Shown here: positions 8,870 to 18,671 of the stretch, piece after piece
Layout of the letters: each line of letters starts with the position of its first letter
Position numbering within the stretch: position 1 is the stretch's first letter
Origin: Streptomyces deccanensis
GTDB taxonomy: Bacteria; Actinomycetota; Actinomycetes; Streptomycetales; Streptomycetaceae
Direction of reading: 5' to 3'
Length of the DNA: 64,000 bases
NCBI RefSeq assembly: GCF_022385335.1
Contig: NZ_CP092431.1
Span: forward strand, 6,510,001 to 6,574,000
Notes under the pieces: generated by a model
What the model was told of the DNA's origin: nothing
What the model saw: the letters and a program-made list of their open reading frames with translations, nothing else
The model's database searches: none
Translations under genes and position numbers: made by a program

Positions 8870-10171
8870 ATGTCCCACCCGGAAGCGGGCCAAGCGCCTT
8901 CCGCCCGCCGCGTCCTCGCCGTGATCCCCGCGCGCGGCGGCTCCAAGGGCGTCCCCGCGAAGAACCTCGCCCCCGTCGGCGGCGTCCCGCTGGTGGCCCG
9001 CGCGGTCCGCGAGTGCCTCGCCGCCCAGCTGGTGACGGACGTCGTCGTCTCCACCGACGACCACGCCATCGCCGCCGCCGCCCGTGAGTCCGGCGCCGAG
9101 GTGGTCCTGCGTCCCGCCGCCATCGCCGGCGACACCGCCACCTCCGAGGCCGCCGTCCTGCACGCCCTGGACGCCCACGAGTCCCGGCACGGCGCCCCGG
9201 TCGACGTCGTCCTCCTCGTCCAGTGCACCAGCCCGTTCATCCTCCGCGAGGACATCGACGGCGTGGCCCGGGCCGTCGTCGAGCACGGCGCCGACACCTC
9301 CCTCACCGTCGCCCCGTTCCACGGCTTCATCTGGCGGGACACCGCCGACGAGCCCGCGACCGCCGAGGCCGCCCACCCGGGAGCCGTGGCCGGTGAGACG
9401 CCGGAACCCACCGACACCGCCGGCGGCTACGGCGTCAACCACGACAAGTCCTTCCGCCCCCGGCGCCAGGACCGCCCGCAGGACCTGCTGGAGACCGGCG
9501 CCGCCTACGCCATGGACGCGGCCGGACTGCGCAAGCACCAGCACCGCTTCTTCGGCCGGACGGAACTCGTCCGCACCGACCCCGCCCGGGTCCTGGAGAT
9601 CGACGACCCGCACGACCTCGCCCGCGCCCAGGCCCTCGCACCGCTCTTCGACGCGAACCGCCCCGGCGCCCTCCCCACCTACGACGACATCGACGCCGTA
9701 GTCCTCGACTTCGACGGCACCCAGACCGACGACCGGGTGTTGATCGACTCCGACGGACGGGAGTTCGTCTCCGTGCACCGCGGCGACGGACTCGGCATCG
9801 CGGCCCTCCGCAGGAGCGGCCTGAAGATGCTCATCCTGTCCACGGAACAGAACCCGGTCGTCGCCGCACGGGCCCGGAAGCTGCAGATCCCGGTCCTCCA
9901 CGGCATCGACCGGAAAGACCTCGCACTGAAGCAGTGGTGCGAGGAGCAGGGCATCGCGCCGGAGCGCGTGCTCTACGTCGGCAACGACGTCAACGACCTC
10001 CCGTGCTTCGCCCTCGTGGGCTGGCCCGTGGCGGTCGGCAGCGCCCACGACGTCGTACGCGGCGCCGCACGCGCGGTCACCACCGTCCCCGGCGGTGAAG
10101 GCGCGATCCGGGAGATCGCCGGCTGGATCCTCGGCCCCTCCCTCGACTCTCTCGACTCCCTCACCAAGTAA
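8870..10171 (+). CDS. neuA: CMP-nonulosonate synthetase fused to KdsC-like HAD phosphatase
   Basis: 433 residues, two domains. Residues about 10-250 are an acylneuraminate cytidylyltransferase (VIPARGGSKGVPAKNLAPVG, LVQCTSPF, a late EIDDPHDLARA). Residues about 270-430 are a HAD phosphatase with motif I DFDGTQTD, motif II LST, a motif III lysine in GIDRKDLAL and motif IV GNDVNDLPC. Vertebrate CMP-sialate synthetase has the same order, but there the phosphatase nucleophile is lost; here the aspartates are kept. The predicted pathway is sugar 9-phosphate to free sugar to CMP-sugar. The ATG at 8870 has AAGGAG eight bases upstream; an in-frame GTG overlapping the previous stop is less likely. Confidence 0.88.
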   Translation: MSHPEAGQAPSARRVLAVIPARGGSKGVPAKNLAPVGGVPLVARAVRECLAAQLVTDVVVSTDDHAIAAAARESGAEVVLRPAAIAGDTATSEAAVLHALDAHESRHGAPVDVVLLVQCTSPFILREDIDGVARAVVEHGADTSLTVAPFHGFIWRDTADEPATAEAAHPGAVAGETPEPTDTAGGYGVNHDKSFRPRRQDRPQDLLETGAAYAMDAAGLRKHQHRFFGRTELVRTDPARVLEIDDPHDLARAQALAPLFDANRPGALPTYDDIDAVVLDFDGTQTDDRVLIDSDGREFVSVHRGDGLGIAALRRSGLKMLILSTEQNPVVAARARKLQIPVLHGIDRKDLALKQWCEEQGIAPERVLYVGNDVNDLPCFALVGWPVAVGSAHDVVRGAARAVTTVPGGEGAIREIAGWILGPSLDSLDSLTK

Positions 10172-10185
10172 GGAAATCCTCAGTC

Positions 10186-11124
10186 ATGAGCACCAACTCC
10201 CGTCTGCGCACGTTCGGTTCGAAGACCGCCGGCCCGGGTCACCCCGTCTACGTCGTCGGTGAGATCGGCATCAACCACAACGGTGAGCTGGAGAACGCCT
10301 TCAAGCTGATCGACGCCGCCGCCGAGGCCGGCTGCGACGCGGTCAAGTTCCAGAAGCGCACCCCCGAGATCTGCACCCCCCGCGACCAGTGGGACATCGA
10401 GCGCGACACCCCCTGGGGCCGCATGACCTACATCGACTACCGCCACCGTGTGGAGTTCGGTGAGGACGAGTACCGCCAGATCGACGAGTACGCCAAGAGC
10501 AAGAACATCGACTGGTTCGCCTCCCCGTGGGACACCGAGGCCGTCGCCTTCCTGGAGAAGTTCGACGTCCCCGCCCACAAGGTGGCCTCCGCCTCCCTGA
10601 CCGACGACGAGCTGCTGCGCGCCCTGCGCGCCACCGGCCGCACGGTCATCCTCTCCACCGGCATGTCGACCCCGAAGCAGATCCGCCACGCGGTCGAGGT
10701 CCTCGGCTCCGACAACATCCTGCTCTGCCACGCCACCTCGACGTACCCGGCGAAGGCCGAGGAGCTGAACCTCCGCGTCATCAACACCCTCCAGGCCGAG
10801 TACCCGAACGTCCCGATCGGCTACTCCGGCCACGAGACGGGCCTGCAGACCACCCTCGCCGCCGTCGCCCTCGGCGCCACCTTCGTCGAGCGCCACATCA
10901 CCCTCGACCGCGCCATGTGGGGCTCCGACCAGGCCGCCTCCGTCGAGCCCCAGGGCCTGACCCGTCTGGTCCGCGACATCCGCACCATCGAGGCCTCCCT
11001 CGGCGACGGCGTCAAGAAGGTCTACGAGTCCGAGCTCGGCCCCATGAAGAAGCTGCGCCGTGTCACCGGCGTCGTCGCCGAGGCGGAGATCGCCGTGGCG
11101 GCGGGCGAGCCGGTCGGCGTCTGA
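10186..11124 (+). CDS. neuB: Nonulosonic acid (Kdn-type) synthase, NeuB family without SAF domain
   Basis: 312 residues. The TIM barrel shows YVVGEIGINHNGELENAFKL, VKFQKRTPE, STGMST, HATSTYPAK, GYSGHETG and VERHITLDR, the standard NeuB order for condensing phosphoenolpyruvate with a hexose. The protein ends at AAGEPVGV just after the point where sialic acid synthases enter a roughly 60-residue antifreeze-like SAF domain; that domain is absent and does not follow in another frame. In known NeuB the SAF domain contacts the N-acetyl group of ManNAc, so its loss fits mannose or mannose-6-phosphate as substrate, giving Kdn. It starts 14 bp after the neuA stop, in the same operon. Confidence 0.85.
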   Translation: MSTNSRLRTFGSKTAGPGHPVYVVGEIGINHNGELENAFKLIDAAAEAGCDAVKFQKRTPEICTPRDQWDIERDTPWGRMTYIDYRHRVEFGEDEYRQIDEYAKSKNIDWFASPWDTEAVAFLEKFDVPAHKVASASLTDDELLRALRATGRTVILSTGMSTPKQIRHAVEVLGSDNILLCHATSTYPAKAEELNLRVINTLQAEYPNVPIGYSGHETGLQTTLAAVALGATFVERHITLDRAMWGSDQAASVEPQGLTRLVRDIRTIEASLGDGVKKVYESELGPMKKLRRVTGVVAEAEIAVAAGEPVGV

Positions 11125-11180
11125 CCCTCGGCCCCGGCCACCAGTAGATCCGTACTCACGGAAGCGACGGACATACGTCG

Positions 11181-12287
11181 ATGAGCCCCCGCACCGGAAC
11201 CGCCGGCCCCCACACTCTCGCCTTCGTCGAGAGCCCGGTACAGCTCCTGAACGTGCTGGAGTGGGCGCACACCCACGCCCTCGGCACCCCCGAGGACCCC
11301 GCCGCGGGGCCCTTCGGTTCCGGTGGCGCGGGGCTCACCCTGGTGATCCTGTCGCCGAACGACCCCATGACCCGGGGCCAGCTGCGCCGCATGGCGGAGC
11401 TGGCCCGGGACGAGGGCCACGACGTGCGCTGGGAGGAGGCGCGCGGCGGCACCGCCGCCCCCTTCCGCACCGTCGGCGGCCTCGCCCCGCTGCTGCGCGC
11501 GGCGCGCCGCATCGTCCTGGGCGACCCCTTCTCCCGGTATGTCCAGCTCCTGCTGACCATCACCCGGGCATCGGACGTGGTCGTCGTCGACGACGGCACC
11601 GCGACCATGGAGTTCGTCTCCCAGCTGGCCCGGGGCGAACGCCTCGTGCGCTGGCACCGCAAGGGCGGCCGCCCCGGCCCCCGCGACCTGATCTTCGCCC
11701 CGGTCTCCTCCAAGGCCCGTAAGCGCCTCACGCCGACCCCCGGCCGGCGCGTCGAGGTCTTCTCCTCCATGCCGATCGACGAGACCCCCGAGGGCGTCAC
11801 CGTCACCGCCAACGACTTCTCCTGGACCCGCTCCCGCTTCGGCCCGCCCCGCATCACCAAGGGCGCCGACCTCGTGGGCACCTCCCTCGTGGAGACCGGC
11901 GTGGTCGACGGCGACCGCTACCTCGAAGCCGTCCGCTCCCTCGCGAAGGCCCACGGCGCCACCCGGTACTTCGCCCACCGCCGCGAGAGCGCCGAGAAAC
12001 TCCACACCCTCGGCGCCGAGACGGGCCTGGAGATCGTCCGGCCCGACCTCCCGCTGGAACTCATCGCCCGCCGCGGCCCCATCGGCCGGACGATCCTGAG
12101 CTTCCCCTCGACGGTCGTCCACACCCTGCCCCTGGCCCTGGCCGGCACGGACGTGCGCGTCGCCGTCTGCGACATCGACCCCAGCTGGCTCACCGAGAAC
12201 GCCTCCCCCCGCGCCCAGGGCTTCCTGTCCGGCGTGACGGGCACGGCCCGCGACGTCCACCGCCTGTCGTCGGTGGCGTCGGCCTGA
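11181..12287 (+). CDS. GT52/polysialyltransferase-like glycosyltransferase
   Basis: 368 residues. It begins TLAFVESPVQLLNVLEW, the ESPxQLLN signature of lipooligosaccharide sialyltransferases and polysialyltransferase-like enzymes. It continues with VVVVDDGTAT, ATRYFAHRRESAEKL (matching the conserved YxPHRRE type motif) and FPSTVVHTLPLAL. It is the last gene of the block after neuB, 56 bp downstream. Together with the gene at 4939-6273 it gives two candidate transferases for the CMP-activated sugar. The family assignment is by motif only. Confidence 0.68.
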   Translation: MSPRTGTAGPHTLAFVESPVQLLNVLEWAHTHALGTPEDPAAGPFGSGGAGLTLVILSPNDPMTRGQLRRMAELARDEGHDVRWEEARGGTAAPFRTVGGLAPLLRAARRIVLGDPFSRYVQLLLTITRASDVVVVDDGTATMEFVSQLARGERLVRWHRKGGRPGPRDLIFAPVSSKARKRLTPTPGRRVEVFSSMPIDETPEGVTVTANDFSWTRSRFGPPRITKGADLVGTSLVETGVVDGDRYLEAVRSLAKAHGATRYFAHRRESAEKLHTLGAETGLEIVRPDLPLELIARRGPIGRTILSFPSTVVHTLPLALAGTDVRVAVCDIDPSWLTENASPRAQGFLSGVTGTARDVHRLSSVASA

Positions 12288-12750
12288 GGGAACCGGCGCG
12301 ACCCGTCCCGCTCGCCCGTGATCCCCGTCACCTTCGGCACGCGGGAACCACCCGGTCGATCCGCCCGCCGCCCGCGCCCCCGCGCGGGCCCACAACCGCA
12401 GGCCACCGCACCCGTCCCGCCTTGTAGCAGCAGTGTTCCGGCCGTTTCGTCGAACACATGACGTAGCCGACCGGTCGCGCGGTGGTGACGCTTCCGCCAC
12501 CGTGGGACGGCGGATACGTGGTAAGGGTGGAGTGTGGGAATCGTTCGGGCACCCCCGAACGTTTAGACGATGGGATTCGCGGGCAAACCCGGCGCTCCCG
12601 TCTCCGAGGGCCACCCGCACCGAAAGACGGACGGGTATACCCATCCCTGCCAATACGTATGCGTTGTGCGGCCGGAAAACTTCCCCTTACGGGCTGATTT
12701 TTTGTTGATCGAGGGTTAGAAGGTCGCCCGATCGCCCTACCCTTCAGAGG
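12288..12750. other. 463-bp intergenic region
   Basis: No gene was recognised. It contains a possible terminator hairpin near 12550, then an AT-richer stretch around 12690-12715 that probably holds the promoter of the downstream amidohydrolase gene. Confidence 0.5.
12542..12561 (+). terminator. Possible hairpin terminator
   Basis: CGTTCGGG and CCCGAACG form an 8-bp stem with a CACC loop, followed by TTTAG. It lies downstream of the glycosyltransferase block. Confidence 0.4.
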
Positions 12751-14016
12751 GTGAACCAACTGATGTCCCGAGAGTCCGAGGCCGATCTGCCAGGGGAAGC
12801 CGAAGCGTCGCTCCCCGGCACGTTGCCGGAAGCCCTGCGTGCCGAACTCGTCGCGTTCCGCCGCGACTTGCACATGCACCCGGAGCTCGGCAACCAGGAG
12901 TTCCGCACCACCGCCGCCATCAAGGCCCGCCTGGAGAAGGCAGGGCTCAGGCCGCGCGTGCTGGACAGCGGAACCGGACTCATCTGTGACATCGGCGACT
13001 GGAGCGGCGCCGACCACTCCGCGCTCGCGCTGCGCGCCGACATCGACGCCCTCCCCATCCCGGACACCAAGGTGGACTGCGACTACCGCTCCACCGTCCC
13101 GGACCGCGCCCACGCCTGCGGCCACGACGTGCACACCACCGTCGTCCTCGGCGCCGGCCTCGTCCTCGCCGACCTGCACCGCAAGGGCGAGCTGCCCCGC
13201 CCCGTCCGGCTGATCTTCCAGCCCGCCGAGGAGGTGCTGCCCGGCGGCGCCGCGGACGTGATCAGGACCGGCTCGCTCGAAGGCGTCGGCCGGATCATCG
13301 CCGTCCACTGCGACCCCCGCGTCGACGCTGGCCGCATCGGGCTGCGCCACGGCCCCATCACCTCGGCCTGCGACCGGCTGGAGCTCTCCCTGGACGGTCC
13401 GGGCGGCCACACCGCGCGCCCGCACCTCACCACCGACCTCGTCACCGCCGCCGCCCGGGTCGTCACCGACGTTCCCGCGCTGGTCGCCCGCCGCTTCGAC
13501 GCCCGCGCCGGGCTCGTCGTGACCTGGGGCCGCATCGAGTCGGGCCACGCGCCGAACGTCATCCCGCAGCACGCCGAGCTCTCCGGCACCGTCCGCTGCC
13601 TGGACATCAACGCCTGGCGGCAGGCCCCCGACCTGATCCACGAGGCGGTCCAGGAGGTCGCGGTCATGCACCGCGCCAAGCCCGAGATCAACTACATCCG
13701 GGGCGTCCCGCCGGTCGTCAACGACCCCGTCGTCACCGAGCTGCTGCACGACTCGATGGTGGCCCGGCGCGGCGTGAAGTCCGTCGAGGACACCGAGCAG
13801 AGCCTCGGCGGCGAGGACTTCTCCTGGTACCTGGAGCACGTCCCCGGCGCCATGGCCCGCCTGGGTGTCCGCCGCCCGGGCGACCTCACGGTCCGCGACC
13901 TCCACCAGGGCGACTTCGACGCCGACGAGCATGCCATCACCGTCGGCGTGGAGCTCTTCACCGCCGCCGCCCTCCTCGACGCGCGGATGCGCGTCCTCGA
14001 CGCGGCCGCCCGGTAA
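12751..14016 (+). CDS. M20 family amidohydrolase (peptidase M20D)
   Basis: 421 residues. The metal ligands are visible in FRRDLHMHPELGNQEF, ACGHDVHTTVVLGAG (HxDxH region), IFQPAEEVLPGG and a late GGEDFSWYLE; a dimerisation domain sits between (GHTARPHLTTD). This order is typical of IAA-amino acid hydrolase or N-acyl-amino acid amidohydrolase enzymes that cleave amide-linked acyl groups. The first codon is GTG at 12751; an ATG four codons later (12763) is possible. It stands alone before the nucleoside-transport block. The exact substrate is unknown. Confidence 0.85.
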   Translation: MNQLMSRESEADLPGEAEASLPGTLPEALRAELVAFRRDLHMHPELGNQEFRTTAAIKARLEKAGLRPRVLDSGTGLICDIGDWSGADHSALALRADIDALPIPDTKVDCDYRSTVPDRAHACGHDVHTTVVLGAGLVLADLHRKGELPRPVRLIFQPAEEVLPGGAADVIRTGSLEGVGRIIAVHCDPRVDAGRIGLRHGPITSACDRLELSLDGPGGHTARPHLTTDLVTAAARVVTDVPALVARRFDARAGLVVTWGRIESGHAPNVIPQHAELSGTVRCLDINAWRQAPDLIHEAVQEVAVMHRAKPEINYIRGVPPVVNDPVVTELLHDSMVARRGVKSVEDTEQSLGGEDFSWYLEHVPGAMARLGVRRPGDLTVRDLHQGDFDADEHAITVGVELFTAAALLDARMRVLDAAAR

Positions 14017-14256
14017 CCCCTCCCGCCCCCTCGGCTTGCGCCCCGCCCACCCTCGCGGCAGCCTGGTGCGCGTGTCCGGACGACCCCCGTACGGACCGCG
14101 CACCTTCACGCTGAAGTCACCCCATGTGCACGGATCGCGAGGGCCGGCGAAGGTGCCGTGCCCGACTCGTCCCTTTCGATCCCCTGGTTCACGAGGGCGT
14201 AACGGCCACCGGCACGAATGGATAACGGCCAGTCGAAACCCCGTTCCCAGGAGTGT

Positions 14257-14268
14257 CTACGCGCGTTA
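14257..14268. promoter_or_regulatory. Nucleoside-regulon operator, site 1 (variant)
   Basis: CTACGCGCGTTA, matching the perfect palindrome at ten of twelve positions. It lies 58 bp upstream of the first BMP lipoprotein start. Its right half overlaps a plausible -10 element (TTAATG). Confidence 0.75.
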
Positions 14269-14326
14269 ATGTGCGCCGAACTGAGCACCCGGCTGCGGGG
14301 CTTTGGAGAAGATGGGGAACTTCAAA

Positions 14327-15385
14327 ATGCGTCGGATTTCCAAACTGACCCGCGTCGCGGTGGGGGTCGCGTCGCTGGCGCTGGCCGCCACGGCCTGTGG
14401 TGGCACGAGCAGCGAGAGCGGCAACGGCGACAGCGAGACCACCAAGGGCGAAAAGGGCCTCGCGATCGCGTACGACATCGGCGGCAAGGGCGACCAGTCC
14501 TTCAACGACGCCGCGTACGCGGGCCTGGAGAAGGCTCAGAAGGAGTTCGGTTACCAGACCGAGGACATCGAGCCGACCGAGGGCGAGACGGACGCCGACA
14601 AGCAGCAGCGTCTGGAGTCCCTGGCCAAGCAGGGCTACAACCCGGTCATCGGTGTCGGCTTCGCCTACGGCCCCGCGATGGAGGCCGCGTCCAAGCAGTT
14701 CCCGGACACCACCTTCGGCATCGTGGACTCGGTCGTCGAGGGCGACAACGTCGCGTCCCTCGTCTTCGCCGAGCAGGAGGCCTCCTACCTCGCCGGTGTC
14801 GCGGCCGCCAAGGCCACCAAGACGAACACCGTGGGCTTCGTGGGCGGCGTCGACATCCCGCTCATCCACAAGTTCGAGGCCGGCTACAAGCAGGGCGTCG
14901 AGGACACCAGCGGCGGCAAGGTCAAGGTCGTCTCGCAGTACCTGACCCAGACGGCCGAGGAGGGCGGCTTCTCCAGCCCCGACAAGGGCAAGGCCGCCGC
15001 CGAGGGCCAGATCGAGAAGAACGCCGACGTCCTGTACCAGGCCGCCGGCCTCTCCGGCCAGGGTGTCATCGAGGCCGCCGCCAAGGCCAAGGTCTGGGCG
15101 ATCGGCGTCGACTCCGACCAGTACAACCAGGAGGCCCTGGCCCCCTACAAGGAGTACATCCTCACCTCCGCCCTCAAGGACGTCGGCGGCGCGGTCTACG
15201 CCCTCGCCAAGTCCGTCGAGGACGACAAGCCCCTCAAGGGCGTCCAGACCTTCGACCTGAAGGTCGACGGCGTGGGCCTCGCCGACTCCAACCCGAAGAT
15301 GGGCGAGATCGCCGGCCTCACGGACGCGGTCGCCAAGGCCAAGAAGGAAATCATCGACGGCACGATCAAGGTGAAGACCGAGTAA
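14327..15385 (+). CDS. BMP-family nucleoside-binding lipoprotein 1
   Basis: 352 residues. The signal peptide MRRISKLTRVAVGVASLALA is followed by the lipobox region ATAC, so the protein should be membrane-anchored by a diacylglyceryl cysteine. The mature part is a Bmp/PnrA fold: LAIAYDIGGKGDQSFNDAAY, TEGETDADKQQRLESLAKQG and NTVGFVGGVDIPLIHKFEAG. PnrA-type proteins bind purine nucleosides. The ATG at 14327 is chosen by alignment with the downstream paralogue and has GGGGA eight bases upstream; TTG/ATG codons just upstream are in frame. It is the extracellular receptor for the ABC importer encoded at 17-21 kb. Confidence 0.9.
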   Translation: MRRISKLTRVAVGVASLALAATACGGTSSESGNGDSETTKGEKGLAIAYDIGGKGDQSFNDAAYAGLEKAQKEFGYQTEDIEPTEGETDADKQQRLESLAKQGYNPVIGVGFAYGPAMEAASKQFPDTTFGIVDSVVEGDNVASLVFAEQEASYLAGVAAAKATKTNTVGFVGGVDIPLIHKFEAGYKQGVEDTSGGKVKVVSQYLTQTAEEGGFSSPDKGKAAAEGQIEKNADVLYQAAGLSGQGVIEAAAKAKVWAIGVDSDQYNQEALAPYKEYILTSALKDVGGAVYALAKSVEDDKPLKGVQTFDLKVDGVGLADSNPKMGEIAGLTDAVAKAKKEIIDGTIKVKTE

Positions 15386-15412
15386 CGGTCACACCTCTGC
15401 AAGTGCTGACGG

Positions 15413-15444
15413 GCGGGGCGGGTGTACACGTACACCCGCCCCGC
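15413..15444 (+). terminator. Terminator of BMP gene 1
   Basis: A perfect 14-bp stem, GCGGGGCGGGTGTA and its complement, with a CACG loop, 28 bp after the stop codon. Confidence 0.8.
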
Positions 15445-15617
15445 TCACTTGTGCCGCCCGGGTACCTCAGGGGCGCGAGGAACTGCGCGACCAGCCACAA
15501 CACACCCGCAGCCGCGACCCGGCCGAATCCACCCCCCACCACGCGCCCCCCAACCCCCGGCCACCCTTGCAACACGGCCCCATAACAACCCGGCCCACCA
15601 GGCTTCACCCGAAGGGT

Positions 15618-15629
15618 CTACGCGCGTTA
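15618..15629. promoter_or_regulatory. Nucleoside-regulon operator, site 2 (variant)
   Basis: CTACGCGCGTTA, identical to site 1. It lies 99 bp upstream of BMP gene 2 and overlaps a TTACTC-type -10 element. Confidence 0.75.
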
Positions 15630-15728
15630 CTCTGCGGCGAAAGCCATATAAGGCGCCGATGCTGTGAAGCACTACTGGTCAGTACTCTGATCCGTACCCT
15701 CCGGCGCTGTACGACAGGAGCACCACAC

Positions 15729-16781
15729 ATGCGCCGGGTTTCCCGTCTCGCGGTCGCGGGCGCAGCGACCGCCTCCCTCGCCCTCGCCCTCACCGCCTGC
15801 GGCGGCACCTCGACGGACGCCTCGTCGTCCGCCGACTCCAAGGGCGACCTGGGCCTCGCCATCGCGTACGACGTCGGCGGCAAGGGCGACCAGTCCTTCA
15901 ACGACGCGGCCTACGCGGGCCTGGAGCGGGCGAAGGAGGAGTTCGGGTACAAGACGCAGGACATCGAGCCCACCGAGGGCGAGACGGACGCCGACAAGGA
16001 GCAGCGCCTGGTCTCCCTGGCCAAGCAGGGCTACAACCCGGTCGTCGGCGTCGGCTACGCCTACGCGACGGCCGTGAAGGCCGCCGCCGAGCAGTACCCG
16101 GACACCACCTTCGGCATCGTCGACGACTCCACGGTCCAGCTGGACAACGTCGCGGACCTGGTCTTCTCCGAGGAGCAGGCCTCGTACCTCGCCGGTGTCG
16201 CGGCGGCCAAGTCCACGAAGACGAACACCGTCGGCTTCGTCGGCGGCGTGGACATCCCGCTGATCCACAAGTTCCAGGCGGGCTTCGAGCAGGGCGTCAA
16301 GGACACCAACCCCAAGGCCAAGGTGCTCACCCAGTACCTCACCCAGACGGCCGAGGAGGGCGGCTTCTCCAGCCCCGACAAGGGCAAGACCGCCGCCGAG
16401 GGCCAGATCGAGAAGAAGGCCGACGTCGTGTACGCGGCGGCCGGTCTCTCCGGTCAGGGCGTGATCGAGGCCGCCGCCGCGAACAAGATCTGGGCGATCG
16501 GCGTCGACTCCGACCAGTACGCGCAGGAAGCCCTCGCGAAGTACAAGGACTCCATCCTGACCTCGGCGACGAAGGACGTCGCCAAGGCGGTGTACAACCT
16601 GGCGAAGTCGGTCGAGGACGGTAAGCCCGCGACCGGTATCGTCAGGGGCGATCTGAAGACCGGCGAGGTCGGCCTCGCCGACTCCAACCCGAAGTTCAAG
16701 AGCGACACCGAGCTCCAGGAGGCCATCGCCACGGCCAAGGAGAAGATCATCGGCGGCGAGATCAAGGTCAGGACCAGCTGA
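15729..16781 (+). CDS. BMP-family nucleoside-binding lipoprotein 2
   Basis: 350 residues, a tandem paralogue of the preceding gene; most of the mature sequence is the same, including GGKGDQSFNDAAYAGLE and FVGGVDIPLIHKF. Signal peptide MRRVSRLAVAGAATASLALA leads into ALTAC, the lipobox. The ATG at 15729 has AGGAG eight bases upstream. The main differences are in the linker after the lipid-modified cysteine and near residues 130-140. It has its own operator upstream and its own terminator downstream. Likely an alternative receptor for the same ABC importer with a shifted nucleoside preference; that is inference. Confidence 0.9.
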   Translation: MRRVSRLAVAGAATASLALALTACGGTSTDASSSADSKGDLGLAIAYDVGGKGDQSFNDAAYAGLERAKEEFGYKTQDIEPTEGETDADKEQRLVSLAKQGYNPVVGVGYAYATAVKAAAEQYPDTTFGIVDDSTVQLDNVADLVFSEEQASYLAGVAAAKSTKTNTVGFVGGVDIPLIHKFQAGFEQGVKDTNPKAKVLTQYLTQTAEEGGFSSPDKGKTAAEGQIEKKADVVYAAAGLSGQGVIEAAAANKIWAIGVDSDQYAQEALAKYKDSILTSATKDVAKAVYNLAKSVEDGKPATGIVRGDLKTGEVGLADSNPKFKSDTELQEAIATAKEKIIGGEIKVRTS

Positions 16782-16900
16782 TCCAGGTCGACACCGACCG
16801 ACCCAGCCGTACCACGAGCAGCCGGGCGATCGAGGGGGAGTCTCGGACACCACCGAGGCCCTCCCGAAGTCGCCGGTAACCGCGGGGTTACGTCCGCTCA

Positions 16901-16935
16901 ACGGGGCACGGGGAGTATCGCTCCCTGTACCCCGT
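16901..16935 (+). terminator. Terminator between BMP gene 2 and the ABC operon
   Basis: A 15-position hairpin with a TATCG loop (left arm ACGGGGCACGGGGAG), one mismatch and one G-U pair. A small perfect stem GTAACC/GGTTAC lies just upstream at 16876-16891. Confidence 0.75.
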
Positions 16936-16977
16936 TGTCCCGGTGCGTCGCCGCCCAATTTCGATGCCGTAGGGGCG

Positions 16978-16989
16978 CTACGCGCGTAG
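16978..16989. promoter_or_regulatory. Nucleoside-regulon operator, site 3
   Basis: Perfect palindrome CTACGCGCGTAG upstream of the ABC-cdd-deoA operon. A TAGACG -10-like element overlaps its right edge, so a bound protein would block transcription. Confidence 0.8.
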
Positions 16990-17066
16990 ACGACCCCCCT
17001 TTCCCAGGAGAGTGCGCCATCAACGCGTCCAGCAGCCCTCCGGCCGACGCGGCGGTCAACGACTCG

Positions 17067-18670
<1,604 letters not shown>

Positions 18671-18671
<1 letters not shown>

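Larger units (their letters stand above)
15386..15728. other. 343-bp region between the two BMP genes
   Basis: It holds, in order, a strong hairpin (15413-15444), one copy of the dispersed GC-rich element around 15470-15495, and the second operator (15618-15629). No gene was seen. Confidence 0.7.
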
